DNA of 64,000 bases from Marasmius tenuissimus (taxonomy: Eukaryota > Basidiomycota > Agaricomycetes > Agaricales > Marasmiaceae), in assembly GCA_029532415.1 (NCBI GenBank), contig JAQOTA010000050.1, positions 3,968,001 through 4,032,000 of the forward strand, given 5' to 3'. The position numbers were made by a program, and so were the translations under genes. This document shows positions 25,701 through 35,290 of this stretch, piece after piece. Each line of letters begins with the position of its first letter. Position 1 is the stretch's first letter. A model generated the notes under the pieces. The model was given only the letters and a program-made list of their open reading frames with translations. It did no database searches and was not told where the DNA came from.

Positions 25701-25786
25701 TTTTGATGAATGAAATCCGAGACCTCCGACAGAAACTTGACGCGGTCATGGAGAAATTGGATGAGAATAACGCGAGGCGAGAATAA
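22741..25786 (+). CDS. YVC1: YVC1-type vacuolar TRP cation channel
   Basis: Calcium-permeable channel of the vacuolar membrane, 622 residues from 21 exons: 22741-22834, 22888-23033, 23089-23330, 23392-23489, 23550-23622, 23689-23750, 23810-23911, 23972-23982, 24043-24236, 24299-24303, 24360-24387, 24441-24504, 24570-24653, 24712-24743, 24798-24827, 24883-24909, 24967-25036, 25102-25235, 25303-25342, 25405-25638, 25688-25786. Helices include VIVWFAFLVIYSQA, ALYVVGLSIFIE and a pore region ending in FVQAMYALDAADG...ALLQAPDF. After the last helix come YLAFFAGKTVGMIRAPDSYV and FNLIEIVFVSPFE, as in Yvc1. The cytosolic tail ends in a predicted coiled coil. Every splice phase closes, including exons of 11 and 5 nt. 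It ends about 100 bp from the convergent PSF2 stop. Confidence 0.92.
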
Positions 25787-25885
25787 CGATAACGATACAT
25801 GCTTGATACATCTATTACGACCATCTACTTCTTCGATACAAATCATACAACATCACAGTAAATACCTCCCAGTGTACTCAGTATA

Positions 25886-26691
25886 CTACGACATGGACAT
25901 GGACATGCTGTCTGGATCGTCTTGATTGTCTGCTGTCTCCTCCCGGTATAGTTGGGAGATGATGCCTTTTGCGTGGATAAAGAAGGGTCGTATTTCGTTG
26001 ATCTCCATCGCGCATAGGTTGGAAAGCTATATGACTTGGTGAGTCTATTTGAGAATGGGGTAGGAGTATGAGGCACGTACACTGGTCTCCCCTCGGTCTA
26101 GAACAGCCAACCCATCTCTACACTTCGCCTGACGCGCCTCTCGGAGGTCTTTCAGGAGCGATCGAATCTTGTCTGTGTTTTCTAGGTCGTCGGGTGCCCT
26201 GTGCTCGATATTTAATCCTCGCTGGGGAGGGGAGGAAAGGGATGTTCGACATACACGTCTAAAAGAGTTTTCGCGATTTCTGAGTACCTGAAAGGCATCT
26301 TGCTGAACGCTGGATTGGAGTTCTCTTCACTTAGTCGATTCTGAAGAAATTCTATGTCTGTTCAAACTATCGGAGTGGTGAGAGGGACAAGTGTTCATAC
26401 CGACTGTTAGCCAAGGGGGAGTGATGATGTGACATTTCTTTTTGAGTTTCAAGTTTACTGCCATCCATAAAGGGATTGTGGATTTCATTGGAGGTCGGAG
26501 TGGACCGTATGCACCCTGTATGAGTCCAGTTGAGCGTGGAGAGTCCAATAGAGAAGGAGATCGTGGTTTACGGATATGAAGGCGGTCTTTTCCATCGCGA
26601 TTAGAGGTACAATCTCTATGAGTTGTTGAGAGGCAATGAGTTCAATTTCCGGCGGGGTGGCAGACGAGCGTAGCGAAATGGGGAGAGCCAT
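25886..26691 (-). CDS. PSF2: GINS complex subunit PSF2
   Basis: Part of the Cdc45-MCM-GINS replicative helicase. Exons: 26691-26572, 26515-26405, 26340-26255, 26198-26081 and 26026-25886 (191 residues, the normal length). It begins MALPISLRSSATPPEIELIA and contains the signature GAYGPLRPPMKSTIPLWMAV, KCHIITPPWLT, FRYSEIAKTLLD and the LLKDLREARQAKCRDGL helix. The second donor could be gtcggt (used here) or gtatga 4 nt later; the first keeps the frame. An ACGCGT box lies about 95 bp upstream, as in many S-phase genes. Confidence 0.93.
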
Positions 26692-26772
26692 GAATGGAGG
26701 TGAAGACGCGATCGAGGAAGAGAGGCTCAGGTACAAGCGGCTCTGATCGAGCGCTTACCCACAGGCCTCGGC

Positions 26773-26788
26773 CACGTGATCAACGCGT
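26773..26788. promoter_or_regulatory. CACGTG and ACGCGT (MCB-like) boxes between PSF2 and haspin
   Basis: CACGTG is at 26773-26778 and ACGCGT at 26783-26788, in the 341-bp divergent promoter. ACGCGT is the known MBF target of G1/S genes in fungi. Its use here is inferred from position and the replication role of PSF2. Confidence 0.5.
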
Positions 26789-27032
26789 TGTTGAACCACC
26801 CTCCAGCTCGAGCGCTTGTTTCGATTCGACAAGGTGAGTCCCACCACCACCATCCATCTGCGGACGCCGTTACAGCAAGAATCAAATCACACGTCGTACG
26901 AGCTCATTACTCTTTCTTTCTGGTATGCGTGTCGCTCATCCTCATCTATAGCCGCCCACCACGATTTCTACGCTTTCTATCGCCGGTCTTGCTGCAGCGG
27001 TCGTCTTGCTGCTTGGATTCCAATTCATTGAG

Positions 27033-29601
27033 ATGATTGGAACTCGTACAAAACGTGTTAATACCTATGGAAAACGGTCACAGCGGATCGTCAACGTCTC
27101 AGAAGAAGGCGCAATAACACGCACTAGGCGTGCGCCCGCACCCAGCATATTCGACGACATGCCTCCCACCCAGCTCGCTCCAATGGCGTCGAAGATGAAG
27201 AACAGAGAGAACAATGTGGTCAAGAGGCCGAAGCACATATCACCCAAACTAATCACGAAGAAACAGTCCCCGTTACGCCAGAAAGCTATGCTCAAAACGA
27301 TAACCCAATCCCATCCTGCGCTAGCCCAGAAGCCCTCGGCCAAAGCTATAGATAGCGACCTACCCGCGACACCTTCCAGAGCACCTTTTGCGACATACTC
27401 CCCCAATTTACCCAACTCTCCTGCAATCATCCAGAGATCCGCTCGCATTCCCCCCGCCCATACTACTCCTCTGAGCCGCAGCATCAAGCCGTTCGTGGAC
27501 ACGGATATCATTCTGATGGATGATGATGGGCACACCGTGAGCCACGAACGTCGAGTGTCCTCTCAGCGTGCTGAAGCACCCGACGACAACCTCGAATCTC
27601 CTTCCTGCTCTGATAGTGATGCAGAAATCCAGCTGCCCCGACAAGCCAAGAAGCCGACGAGGAAAAACCCCGTTATCATACTTTCGGATGACGACTCATC
27701 GTCTGAGGACGAGGAGATATACGGGTCCCCCCGACGGACAGGCAAGGCCAGTAACAGCACGCGCTTGCCTCCTCGTCCCTCCACGAAGTCAGTGAAAGTG
27801 GAGGTTTTAATCCCACCCCCTTCGTCCCCGCTTGCGAAACTGATGAAGAAGGATGCGCGACCTGTATCACCAGATCCCCCAACTTTGCCACCCGCGACAC
27901 CCCCCAAGTACCAACATACCCTTTCTCCTATCGTGAAGCCCCGCCAGCTCACGCCTCTGCGACCGCACCGCAAAACACTCTTCACTCCCCCTAGTCCTCC
28001 ATCTCCAGTATCAGACTCGGACCTCGATGTCGTCCTCGAATTGTCTGGCCTGAGTTTGGGGTCTTCAGTCGATTCAGATCCACCTCCTTCGTTTCCTGAA
28101 TATCTTCGCCCGCTCTTAGAGGAATGTCAACAAGTAAAATCCGGCCTGTATGAATTCTCCGCATTCATAGACACCTTTCCGTACGATGAGGTTGTACGTT
28201 CTTCCTCCCGTCCAGGAACAAATCTGGACAGGCACAAGTTTCGGAAGGTCGGGGAAGCCAGTTATTCGGAAGTCTTTGGCATTGGAGATGTTGTTCTCAA
28301 AGTGATTCCAATAAGAGACGAAACGGTTGATGGACCGATACCTGCCTCAGAGGATGATGGTCCGTTCCCGAGTGAAGCGAAGGATGTTCTCAAAGAGATT
28401 ATCGTTACTCGTGCTATGGGTGAGGTAGACGCGAGATTCGTCAAGCTTTTGAGGACGTACGTTGTGAAGGGCAGATATCCTCAACTTCTCCTTGAACTCT
28501 GGGATGATTATTTGGAGAAAAACAACTCGGAGAGCGTCCGACCGGGTGAGTGCATACTAGATCCTCATGAGCTAGACGATTGATTGTTTTGCAGACACAT
28601 TCGGCGTCTCTCAGGCGTATGTCATCATCGCCCTACCGAATGGCGGTCCAGACCTAGAGTCATTCAAGTTTACTAATGCGACCAAAACTGGCTGGCGCCA
28701 AGCAGCTAGCGTGTTTTGGCAAGTTACCAAGGCCCTTGCTCATGCAGAGCAACTTGTATCCTTCGAGGTAAAGTTTTTCTCTTCGTTTTCGCAGCGTACC
28801 TCATGATACGACTGAATGCATCCGCTATCTAGCACAGGGATTTACATTGGGGGCAGATACTGCTCAAATCTGTCCCTGTCCCGTCGGTGATGCCGATGCA
28901 GGAAAGGGTCAACCAGGTTGCCAAAGTTCGACCGCCCAAGGCACGGATGGATGATCCAGTTCACGGCATCCAAGTTACCCTTATCGACTTGGGGCTTGCG
29001 AGGATGGATGCGGGGGATGGTGCCGGAGGGGAAATGGTACATTGGACAGCTCTGGATGACGAGATATTCATGGGTCAAGGTCCGTAAGCAGTCGTCATCT
29101 TATCCACCTTCTTCGAATCTGAGAAATCAATAGGCGACTATCAGTTTGACGTCTATCGTCTCATGAAAGAGCAGCACCGGGATCATTGGGAGGCGTTTAA
29201 CCCATTGACGAACGTTATGGTAAGGGTTTTCAACGCTCTTTTCGTCCGGTTGTACGTTAACGCCAGTATAGTGGCTTCATTATCTACTAGTGAAACTTCT
29301 GAAAGCTAAACGCCTCAAACCCCCCACCGCCCCCAAAAAGGGACAACTTCAGCTCGGTTCCCACTCGTCAGCTGCCTATTTTTCGGAGAAAGAGTGCTAT
29401 GACTGCCTCCTCGACCTCGAGCAGTGGCTAAGGGATTGTCTGTCAAACGCATCTGCTCGAGCAAGGGCTTTTGCCAAAGGGTCAGGGAAGAAACGACCCA
29501 AGCCTAATGCGGGGCATGAGCCCAATATCAATCCTCTGTGTGCCGGTGAGATCGTTGAATATGGGATCAAGAAAGGCTGGATCGTTGCCAGACACGCATA
29601 G
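27033..29601 (+). CDS. Haspin-type serine/threonine protein kinase
   Basis: Mitotic kinase family that phosphorylates histone H3 Thr3. Exons: 27033-28545, 28595-28767, 28833-29079, 29134-29219 and 29272-29601 (782 residues). A long disordered N-terminus with acidic patches precedes the kinase at about residue 390. Motifs: ASYSEVFGIGDVVLKVIPI (divergent Gly loop and Lys), the HRDLHWGQILL catalytic loop, LIDLGLARMD where other kinases have DFG, then GDYQFDVYRLM and NVMWLHYLLVKLL, all haspin hallmarks. The first in-frame ATG is at 27033. Its last exon and 3' flank were duplicated downstream (see 31144-31510). Confidence 0.92.
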
Positions 29602-30554
29602 CATCTAGAAACATCTATTACTCCCATACTCGTCCTGTTGTACTTTGCTATGTATAGTTCGTTGTTGTTCACTGTGAGTACCTAAAAACTGTCGTCAGTC
29701 GCTATGTACTTGAGGCTTGATAGTTCCAACTTTTCGACTGTGGCGTGAGAACTTAACACTAAGTTCACGTAGTTTCAAGCCACTTTGTACGACTGCCTGA
29801 TTGACCGCCGTTTTCACTTCTCCTAGTCACTGAATGCTTCGCAGAGAACAAGCTAGACCTGGAGCACTAATAGGTAAGCGAAAGAATATCTTGGTCGACG
29901 CAGAGTTTCATATCTTGTTCGTAATCCCTTTGTCGTCCCTACCTCAACCGGTACTCATCAGGTTATCCGACGTTGGCCTGATAGAATTGCTTCGGGTGGT
30001 ATGGTAGACTGTAAGAAAGCCTTTGCTCGACTTGCAAGCCCTCCAGCGGGATTTGTTAATCAGAATGGCCAGAATGGCCAGAAGGTCAAGGACTAAGATG
30101 CTATTATTGGGTCCATCGTCCCGGCGGCCAGATACTCCATGATCGAATTATTCACCTCTGGGGATATGATCTACTTTTTCTCGCTGTAGCAGAGTATTTT
30201 TAGTCTGACGGCCAAATACAGTGTCGTCTAAATCAGAAAAATGTACTGGGACCGTCCTCGAGTCAACAGCCGAGCGCGACGCGTGGAGCTTCCGCAGGTC
30301 AAGAGGAGTTTTTAAACCTAGTTCATAGAAACCGGGATCACCTAATAATTCAGCGTCTGTGGATAGAAAGATTGATTTTGACGGCGCGAAACCCGAGATG
30401 GAGCCACCCAATAGGGGTGAACCAATGGGAGGAGTGGCTGGCAGTGATGCGCCCGAGCGTAGTTGAAACATTTTGGACGCCGTTCTAGATGAAGTTCGGC
30501 AAAGGAATAACCAAGTGGATGCGTAGCATGACTGGTACTGCAGCTCAGAAAAAG
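29602..30554. other. Intergenic inside unit A
   Basis: About 950 bp with no supported gene. Part (about 30130-30550) is matched by 31990-32410 in unit B and is the upstream region of the secreted-protein genes. A short tandem of cagaatggc sits near 30061. Confidence 0.5.
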
Positions 30555-30562
30555 TATAAAAG
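30555..30562 (+). promoter_or_regulatory. TATA box of secreted-protein gene A
   Basis: tataaaag lies 60 bp before the end of the leader (67 bp before the ATG). The same box is found at the matching place in copies B and C. Confidence 0.6.
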
Positions 30563-30621
30563 AACTTTAGAACATGTCCTCTTTCCTCAGTTTTCAGTCC
30601 CGTCCTACCTTTCCATTGAAG

Positions 30622-30940
30622 ATGCAATTCAGATCCACTGTTGCTCTCTTTGCTACCGTCTTTGCGACGCTCTCTGCTCTTACTAGCGTTGCTTTGGCTG
30701 GTCCTGCTGCTCCTAGAGCCGCACAAGCTTGCGTACGTCTCGAGCCCCATAATTATCGAGTAATGGCTGACCTGCCTATTCATATTTTCAGACGACGGTG
30801 TTCTTCCCAGACAACTGCCCTCCTGACATGCCTAACGCGTGCAATGGGGCTGGAAGCATCACCCTTTGCTGCGATGTGAGTATTTCTATTTCATTATTCT
30901 TCCGAAGGTCAGAAGGCTGATATTCGTCTAGACTTGCTAA
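30622..30940 (+). CDS. Small secreted six-cysteine protein, copy A
   Basis: Exons 30622-30732, 30792-30875 and 30932-30940 encode 67 residues. A signal peptide (STVALFATVFATLSALTSVALA) leaves a mature peptide of about 42 residues with six Cys in the pattern C-x8-C-x7-C-x8-CC-x2-C. The last exon is 9 nt and encodes only Thr, the sixth Cys and the stop. The two introns fall just after Cys 1 and just after the CCD motif, in all copies. The family is not one I recognise. The spacing does not fit hydrophobins, which have eight Cys. Secretion is well supported; function is unknown. Confidence 0.8.
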
Positions 30941-31143
30941 ATTAGCGTCAAAACTGTCACTTAAATGAATGTAAAGAAAGGAGCAAGTCGTACTTTGTAT
31001 CGTGTGAAGGCCAAGAAATTGAAAGTTTTGACTGTCAAGCTGATAAAGGACCGTTGGTTTTGATATTCGATATCTTTGGGTGCTCACTAGTCCTTCGGAG
31101 AATTCGATGAGGACTAGAAGTATGAGACGTGACCGCATTTTCG

Positions 31144-31510
31144 GCGTTGAACCCATTGACGAACGTTACGGTAAGGTCTTTGAATGCTCTTTTCAGGTTG
31201 ATGCCAGTATAGTAGCTCCATCATCTGTTAGCCCGACTGTTCCCAAAAGGGACAAGTACAGCTCGGCTCGCAATGATCGGCTGCTTATTTCTCGGAGAAA
31301 GAATGCTACGACTGCCTCCTCGACCTCGAGCAGTGGCCAAGGGATTGTCTGTCAAACGCATCTGCTCGAGCGAGGACTTTGGCCAAAGGGTCGGGGAAGA
31401 AACGACCCAAGCCTAATGCAAGGCATGAGCCTAATATCAATCCTCTGTGTGCCGGTGAGATCGTTGAATATGGGATCAAGAAAGGCTGGATCGTTGCCAG
31501 ACACGCATAG
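31144..31510 (+). pseudogene. Haspin 3'-end fragment
   Basis: Copy of haspin exon 4 end, intron 4 and most of exon 5. From about 31297 the frame still reads RKECYDCLLDLEQW and ends GWIVARHA plus TAG as in haspin. The kinase core is absent, the start of exon 5 carries a deletion, and there is no promoter or ATG. It is a passenger of the tandem duplication, not a working kinase gene. Confidence 0.85.
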
Positions 31511-32421
31511 CATCTAGAAACATCTATTACTCCCATACTTGTCGTGTTGTACTTTGCTATGTAGAGTTTGTTGTTGTCCACTTTGAATTCCTAAACACTG
31601 TCGTCAGTCGCTTGCACTTACATGTCTTCGACATTCGACTGTGGCGTGAGAACTTATCACTAGGTTCACGAAGTCAACCCACTTCGTACGATCGCATGCT
31701 TGACCACAACTGCTTCTCCTGGCCGCTGAATGTTTTGATGAGAACAAGCTGAGCCGGGGCGCCTGACGTGTAGGAAGTAGAATATTTCGTGCAGCGAAGG
31801 GTTTCACATGTTGTTCGTAATCCCTTGGTCGTCCCTGCCTCACCTGGTAATCATCAGGTCATCCGACGCTGCCCAAATGAAATTGCATCCAGGCGGTATG
31901 ATAGTAGGAAAGACTCTGAATAGACTGCTGGCCCTACCAGCGGGATGTATTAATCTAAATGGATGGTTAGAGAATTAAGATGTTCTTGGGCCCGTCACAG
32001 CGGCCAGATACTTCGTGACGATCGAATTATTCATCTCTGGGGATATGATCCGACTTCCCTGGCTCAGGCTGTAGCAGAGTATATTTGATTCGACGACCGA
32101 ATGCAGCGCCATCGGGACTGTCCTCGAGTCAGCAGCCGAGCGCGACACCCGGAGCTTCCGCAGGTCAAAAGGTGTTCATGAACTCAGTCCATAGAGACCG
32201 GGATCACCTAATAATTCAGCGTCTGTGGGTACGAAGGTTGATTCTGAGGGCGCGAAACCCGAGATGGAGCCACCCCAGTAAGAGTGAACCAATGGGAGGA
32301 GTGGCTGGGAGTGATGCGCCCGAGCATAATTGAAACATCTTGGATGCCGTTGTAGACGAAGGTCGGAAAGAGACTAACCAAGTGAATGTGTAGCGTGACT
32401 AGCACTACAGCTCAGAAAACG
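31511..32421. other. Intergenic inside unit B
   Basis: About 900 bp matching 29602-30550 with scattered differences. No gene is supported. Confidence 0.5.
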
Positions 32422-32429
32422 TATAAAAG
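32422..32429 (+). promoter_or_regulatory. TATA box of secreted-protein gene B
   Basis: tataaaag lies 63 bp before the ATG, in the same setting as copy A. Confidence 0.6.
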
Positions 32430-32484
32430 AACTTTAGAACATGTTCTCCCTCCTCAGTTTTGAGTCCTATCCTACCTTTCCAAG

Positions 32485-32807
32485 ATGCAGTTCAAGTCTA
32501 CCGTTGCCCTCTTTGCTACCGTCTTTGCTACGCTCTCTGCCGTTGCCAGTGTCGCCATGGCTGGTCCAGCTGCTCCTAGAGCCGCACAGGCTTGCGTACG
32601 TGTCGAAGCCTTTGAATTGACGAGTGGAGGCTGACCTGCCCACCTATACTTTCAGACGACGGTGTTCTTCCCAGACAACTGCCCTGGCAATATGCCTAAC
32701 GCATGCAATGGGGCTGGGAGCATCACCATTTGCTGCGATGTAAGTATTCCTTCTTCATCATTTGTCCTGAGGTCAGCAGGTTGATGATGTTCATTTAGCA
32801 ATGCTAA
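32485..32807 (+). CDS. Small secreted six-cysteine protein, copy B
   Basis: Exons 32485-32595, 32656-32739 and 32799-32807 (67 residues). It is nearly identical to copy A: signal peptide, GPAAPRAAQA spacer, then C-x8-C-x7-C-x8-CC-x2-C. The central motif reads NCPGNMPNAC where copy A has NCPPDMPNAC. The last exon encodes Gln-Cys-stop, while A has Thr-Cys-stop and C has Ala-Cys-stop, so the final Cys is kept although its neighbour drifts. It is probably expressed and secreted; function is unknown. Confidence 0.8.
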
Positions 32808-33381
32808 ATCAGCCTCAGAGCTGTTGCGATGATTATAAAGAATGGAGTAGATCGTAATTAGTGTTGTGTAAAAGCCAAGAAATCGAACGTTTTGAAGTTA
32901 ATTTGATGCTCGATGAAGAATCGTTGTCGTTGATATCCGATCTATGGGCGTTCAATAGTATCGCTTCGGAGCATTCAATGAAGACTGGAAGTATAGGACT
33001 AATCACATTTTTACACCCATGGAAAGGTGAGCTGTTGCGAAGAGGTTGGGCCAGTACCAGTAGATCTAGCCAACCGAGAGTCGATCGTCCGCATTTCCTA
33101 GGGTACGACCAGTATCGGGTCGCCGAAGAGTGGTGGGTTGCTCAATCAGAGTGGACGGCCAATGGAGCCACTCAGGGTGAAGCAGTGAGGCGATCAATGG
33201 TGGGGAAACAATCCAGGTTTATCCCGCTTGGCTTGGAGCAGAACAACGCAAAACCCGACGTGGAGCTACCCAAGCTGTACGGAAATTATAGGTGGGTCAA
33301 CCTCCGTTGTAGTCGTAATAACCGAACGCTTGAGCTCGAATTGTGTAGCATGGTCACTGCTTCTCGAGGTCAAGAGAAACG
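32808..33381. other. Intergenic between copies B and C
   Basis: The first 210 bp match the 3' flank of copy A. From about 33070 the sequence matches the upstream region of copy D (about 34140-34440). A 217-residue open frame on the + strand across 32861-33514 has no splice or family support and overlaps gene C in another frame. Confidence 0.5.
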
Positions 33382-33389
33382 TATAAAAG
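33382..33389 (+). promoter_or_regulatory. TATA box of secreted-protein gene C
   Basis: tataaaag lies 47 bp before the ATG, in the context gaaacgtataaaagacc. The matching place in copy D has lost the box. Confidence 0.6.
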
Positions 33390-33428
33390 ACCATAAATCG
33401 AACACACCTCAGACCAATAACACACAAG

Positions 33429-33739
33429 ATGCATTTCAAACTCACCGCCGCCTTCTTCGCTGCTCTCTCTATCGCCGGGATTGCGACAACCGTTGCTATT
33501 GCCAAACCTACTGAACCAAGGGCTGCTGCTCGTGCATGCGTACGTGTATCGTAGTTGGCGTTTGATACCGTCTGATCTGACGGTGATACTTTCAGACAAC
33601 GGTTTTCTTCCCAGATGACTGCCCCGGAAACATGCCTAACAGGTGCGACGGCGCCGGGAGTATCTCAGTTTGCTGCGACGTAAGTGCCTTGTTCTGCTGT
33701 TTGTGAAAATGGGACTTGACGTCTTTCTAGGCATGCTGA
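33429..33739 (+). CDS. Small secreted six-cysteine protein, copy C
   Basis: Exons 33429-33539, 33596-33679 and 33731-33739 (67 residues). The signal peptide (KLTAAFFAALSIAGIATTVA) and spacer differ from A and B, while the mature part keeps TTVFFPDDCPGNMPN, DGAGSISVCCD and the six-Cys spacing. The 9-nt last exon encodes Ala-Cys-stop. Exon lengths (111, 84 and 9 nt) equal those of A and B. It therefore belongs to a second subgroup with the broken copy D. Confidence 0.8.
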
Positions 33740-33956
33740 ACGGCCTGAACATAATCAGCTTCCCCAAATCGAGGCGACTTGACGAGGGACGAGTGTGGCT
33801 GACCATCAGATCGCGCAAAGAAATCGATAAAACCTGATTGTAATATTTCTTGAGCCAAGTTTGATATTTTGTGAATCGTGTCAAAAGTGTACAACCGCGA
33901 AATTCTTCCTATGGAAGGTATTAATCCTCAAGGATCGAATATTCACAAAGTTCAAA

Positions 33957-34130
33957 GTACCCAGCCGTCCATGTCCTTCCGAACAAGAAGGCAACCACGG
34001 GGAGTCGTGGCAGGCGAATCCCCGAAAGTTCTCAAGCCTTGCACAAAGAGATTTCGTGCGCTACAGCATCGTGCGAGACCCCAGGCTGACCACGTCCACG
34101 AAAGTATCAACCGCTGATAAAGAGGCCGGG
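33957..34130 (-). pseudogene. F-box gene 3'-end fragment in unit C
   Basis: On the minus strand this piece reads RKDMDGWVL close to the F-box end RKDVEGWALQE, and a second block matches the F-box region at about 35215-35290. About 165 bp between the two blocks are missing. It has no start and is a passenger of the duplication. Confidence 0.65.
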
Positions 34131-34139
34131 CCAGTGACA

Positions 34140-35290
34140 TCAGCCGATCCAACTGATCGAGTATTGTAGTCAATTGAGCCGCATTTTCGACGTTGTTCTT
34201 GGTACGACCTATCAGGTAAACGAGGGGCGGCGAGTTATTCAGTGTGGAGAGCCGACGAAGCGATTAATGGCGGGACTGGGAAACAGTCAAGGAATAGCCC
34301 GTCCAGAGCAGAACACTCAACGCAAAACCCGACGTGGAGCTGTCCAAACTTGTATTGTGTTCAACCTCCGTCTTGGCCGTAATGAAGCCAAGCACTTGAG
34401 ATTGAGTCAGGCAGCACGGTTACTGTACATCGAGATCAGGCAAACCACATAAGACCAGAAATCGGGCACACCTCAGTCCAGTAACACGCTCGAACTACAT
34501 CCAGGTCAAGCACACAAGATACAGTTCAAGCTTACTGCTGCTTTCTTCGCTACTCTCCGTTGCCGGAATTGCGACGAGTGTCGCCCTTGCCAAACCGACC
34601 GAGCCAAGGGCTGCTACCAGAGCATGTGCACGCGGATTGTGATCGGCGTCCTGCCACCCGATCTGACGATTATACTTCCAGACTACGGTGTTTTTCCCAG
34701 ATAACTGCCCCGGGAACATGCCCAAGAAGTGCGACGGCGCGGGAAGCATTAAAGTATGCTGCGATGTAAATTCCATATGTTCTTCTGACGTCTTTCTATG
34801 CATGTTGATCATCTGAATACAATCATCCTTGTTCGCACCGAGACGACTTGACGAAGGAAAGCGGGGCTGGCTATAGAATCGCGCAAAGAGATTGATCACA
34901 CCTGATCGTGACATTTCTTTGAAAGAGATGTGATATTTCGTGACACGTCCTGTTAATGTACATCCTCTAAAGGTTTCGTGGAAGGTATCCGCATCTTTAG
35001 AGGTCGAAAATAGTTCATTCTTGGAGTGCCCAACCTTCCACGTCCTTGCGAACAAAATAGCAGCCGTCTGTGCGAAAAAACTGAGTCCAGATCCTTTGGT
35101 TGAATGTTGTGAATGACACACCGACGGCGATTTCCGTGAGGGTGGAACATATTTTACCCAGGGCTTTCGCGTCCTCAGCAGCGTTCAATGGTGATTTCGC
35201 AGCCTTGATAACGAGGGAGTCGTGGTAGATGAATTTCCGAATAACCTTGAACCTTGCGAACAAAGAGGTATTGAGTTCAATAGCATCTTG
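34140..35290. repeat. Duplication unit D
   Basis: Counterpart of unit C. It contains broken secreted-protein gene D, its 3' flank and the real 3' end of the F-box gene, so D looks like the older unit next to the F-box gene and C like the copy. Confidence 0.65.
34519..34808 (+). pseudogene. Small secreted six-cysteine protein, broken copy D
   Basis: Related to copy C. Exon 2 (34682-34765) is intact and still reads the FFPDNCPGNMPKKC block. The rest is broken in five ways: start ATG is ATA (34519), exon 1 has lost 2 nt after the TTCTTCGCTACT stretch, the first donor gt is now gc followed by a poor consensus, the second acceptor ag is at (34798-34799), and the TATA box is cacataag. The final Cys and stop are still visible beyond the dead acceptor. 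Confidence 0.85.

Larger units (their letters stand above)
29193..31143. repeat. Duplication unit A (haspin 3' end plus secreted-protein gene A)
   Basis: By eye this roughly 1.95-kb block aligns with 31144-33020. Both hold the haspin end, the same 3' flank, the same promoter block and a secreted-protein gene in the same order. The second block begins where the first stops, so this is a direct tandem duplication. Identity looks high in the haspin end and genes and lower between them. Confidence 0.8.
31144..33020. repeat. Duplication unit B
   Basis: Tandem copy of unit A (29193-31143). It carries a broken haspin end, the same flank and secreted-protein gene B. Its downstream part (32808-33020) matches 30941-31143. 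Confidence 0.8.
33070..34139. repeat. Duplication unit C
   Basis: A block of about 1.1 kb related to unit D. It holds an upstream region, secreted-protein gene C, a 3' flank and a fragment of the neighbouring F-box gene. Confidence 0.7.

Noticed and set aside
27065..27535. 156-residue open frame on the minus strand
   Set aside because: Antisense to haspin exon 1, with no splice or family support.
32861..33514. 217-residue open frame between copies B and C
   Set aside because: It runs across the promoter and exon 1 of copy C in another frame and has no conserved counterpart in the matching part of unit D.
30622..33739. Hydrophobin identity for the small secreted proteins
   Set aside because: Hydrophobins have eight Cys with two CC pairs; these have six Cys with one CC pair and are shorter.
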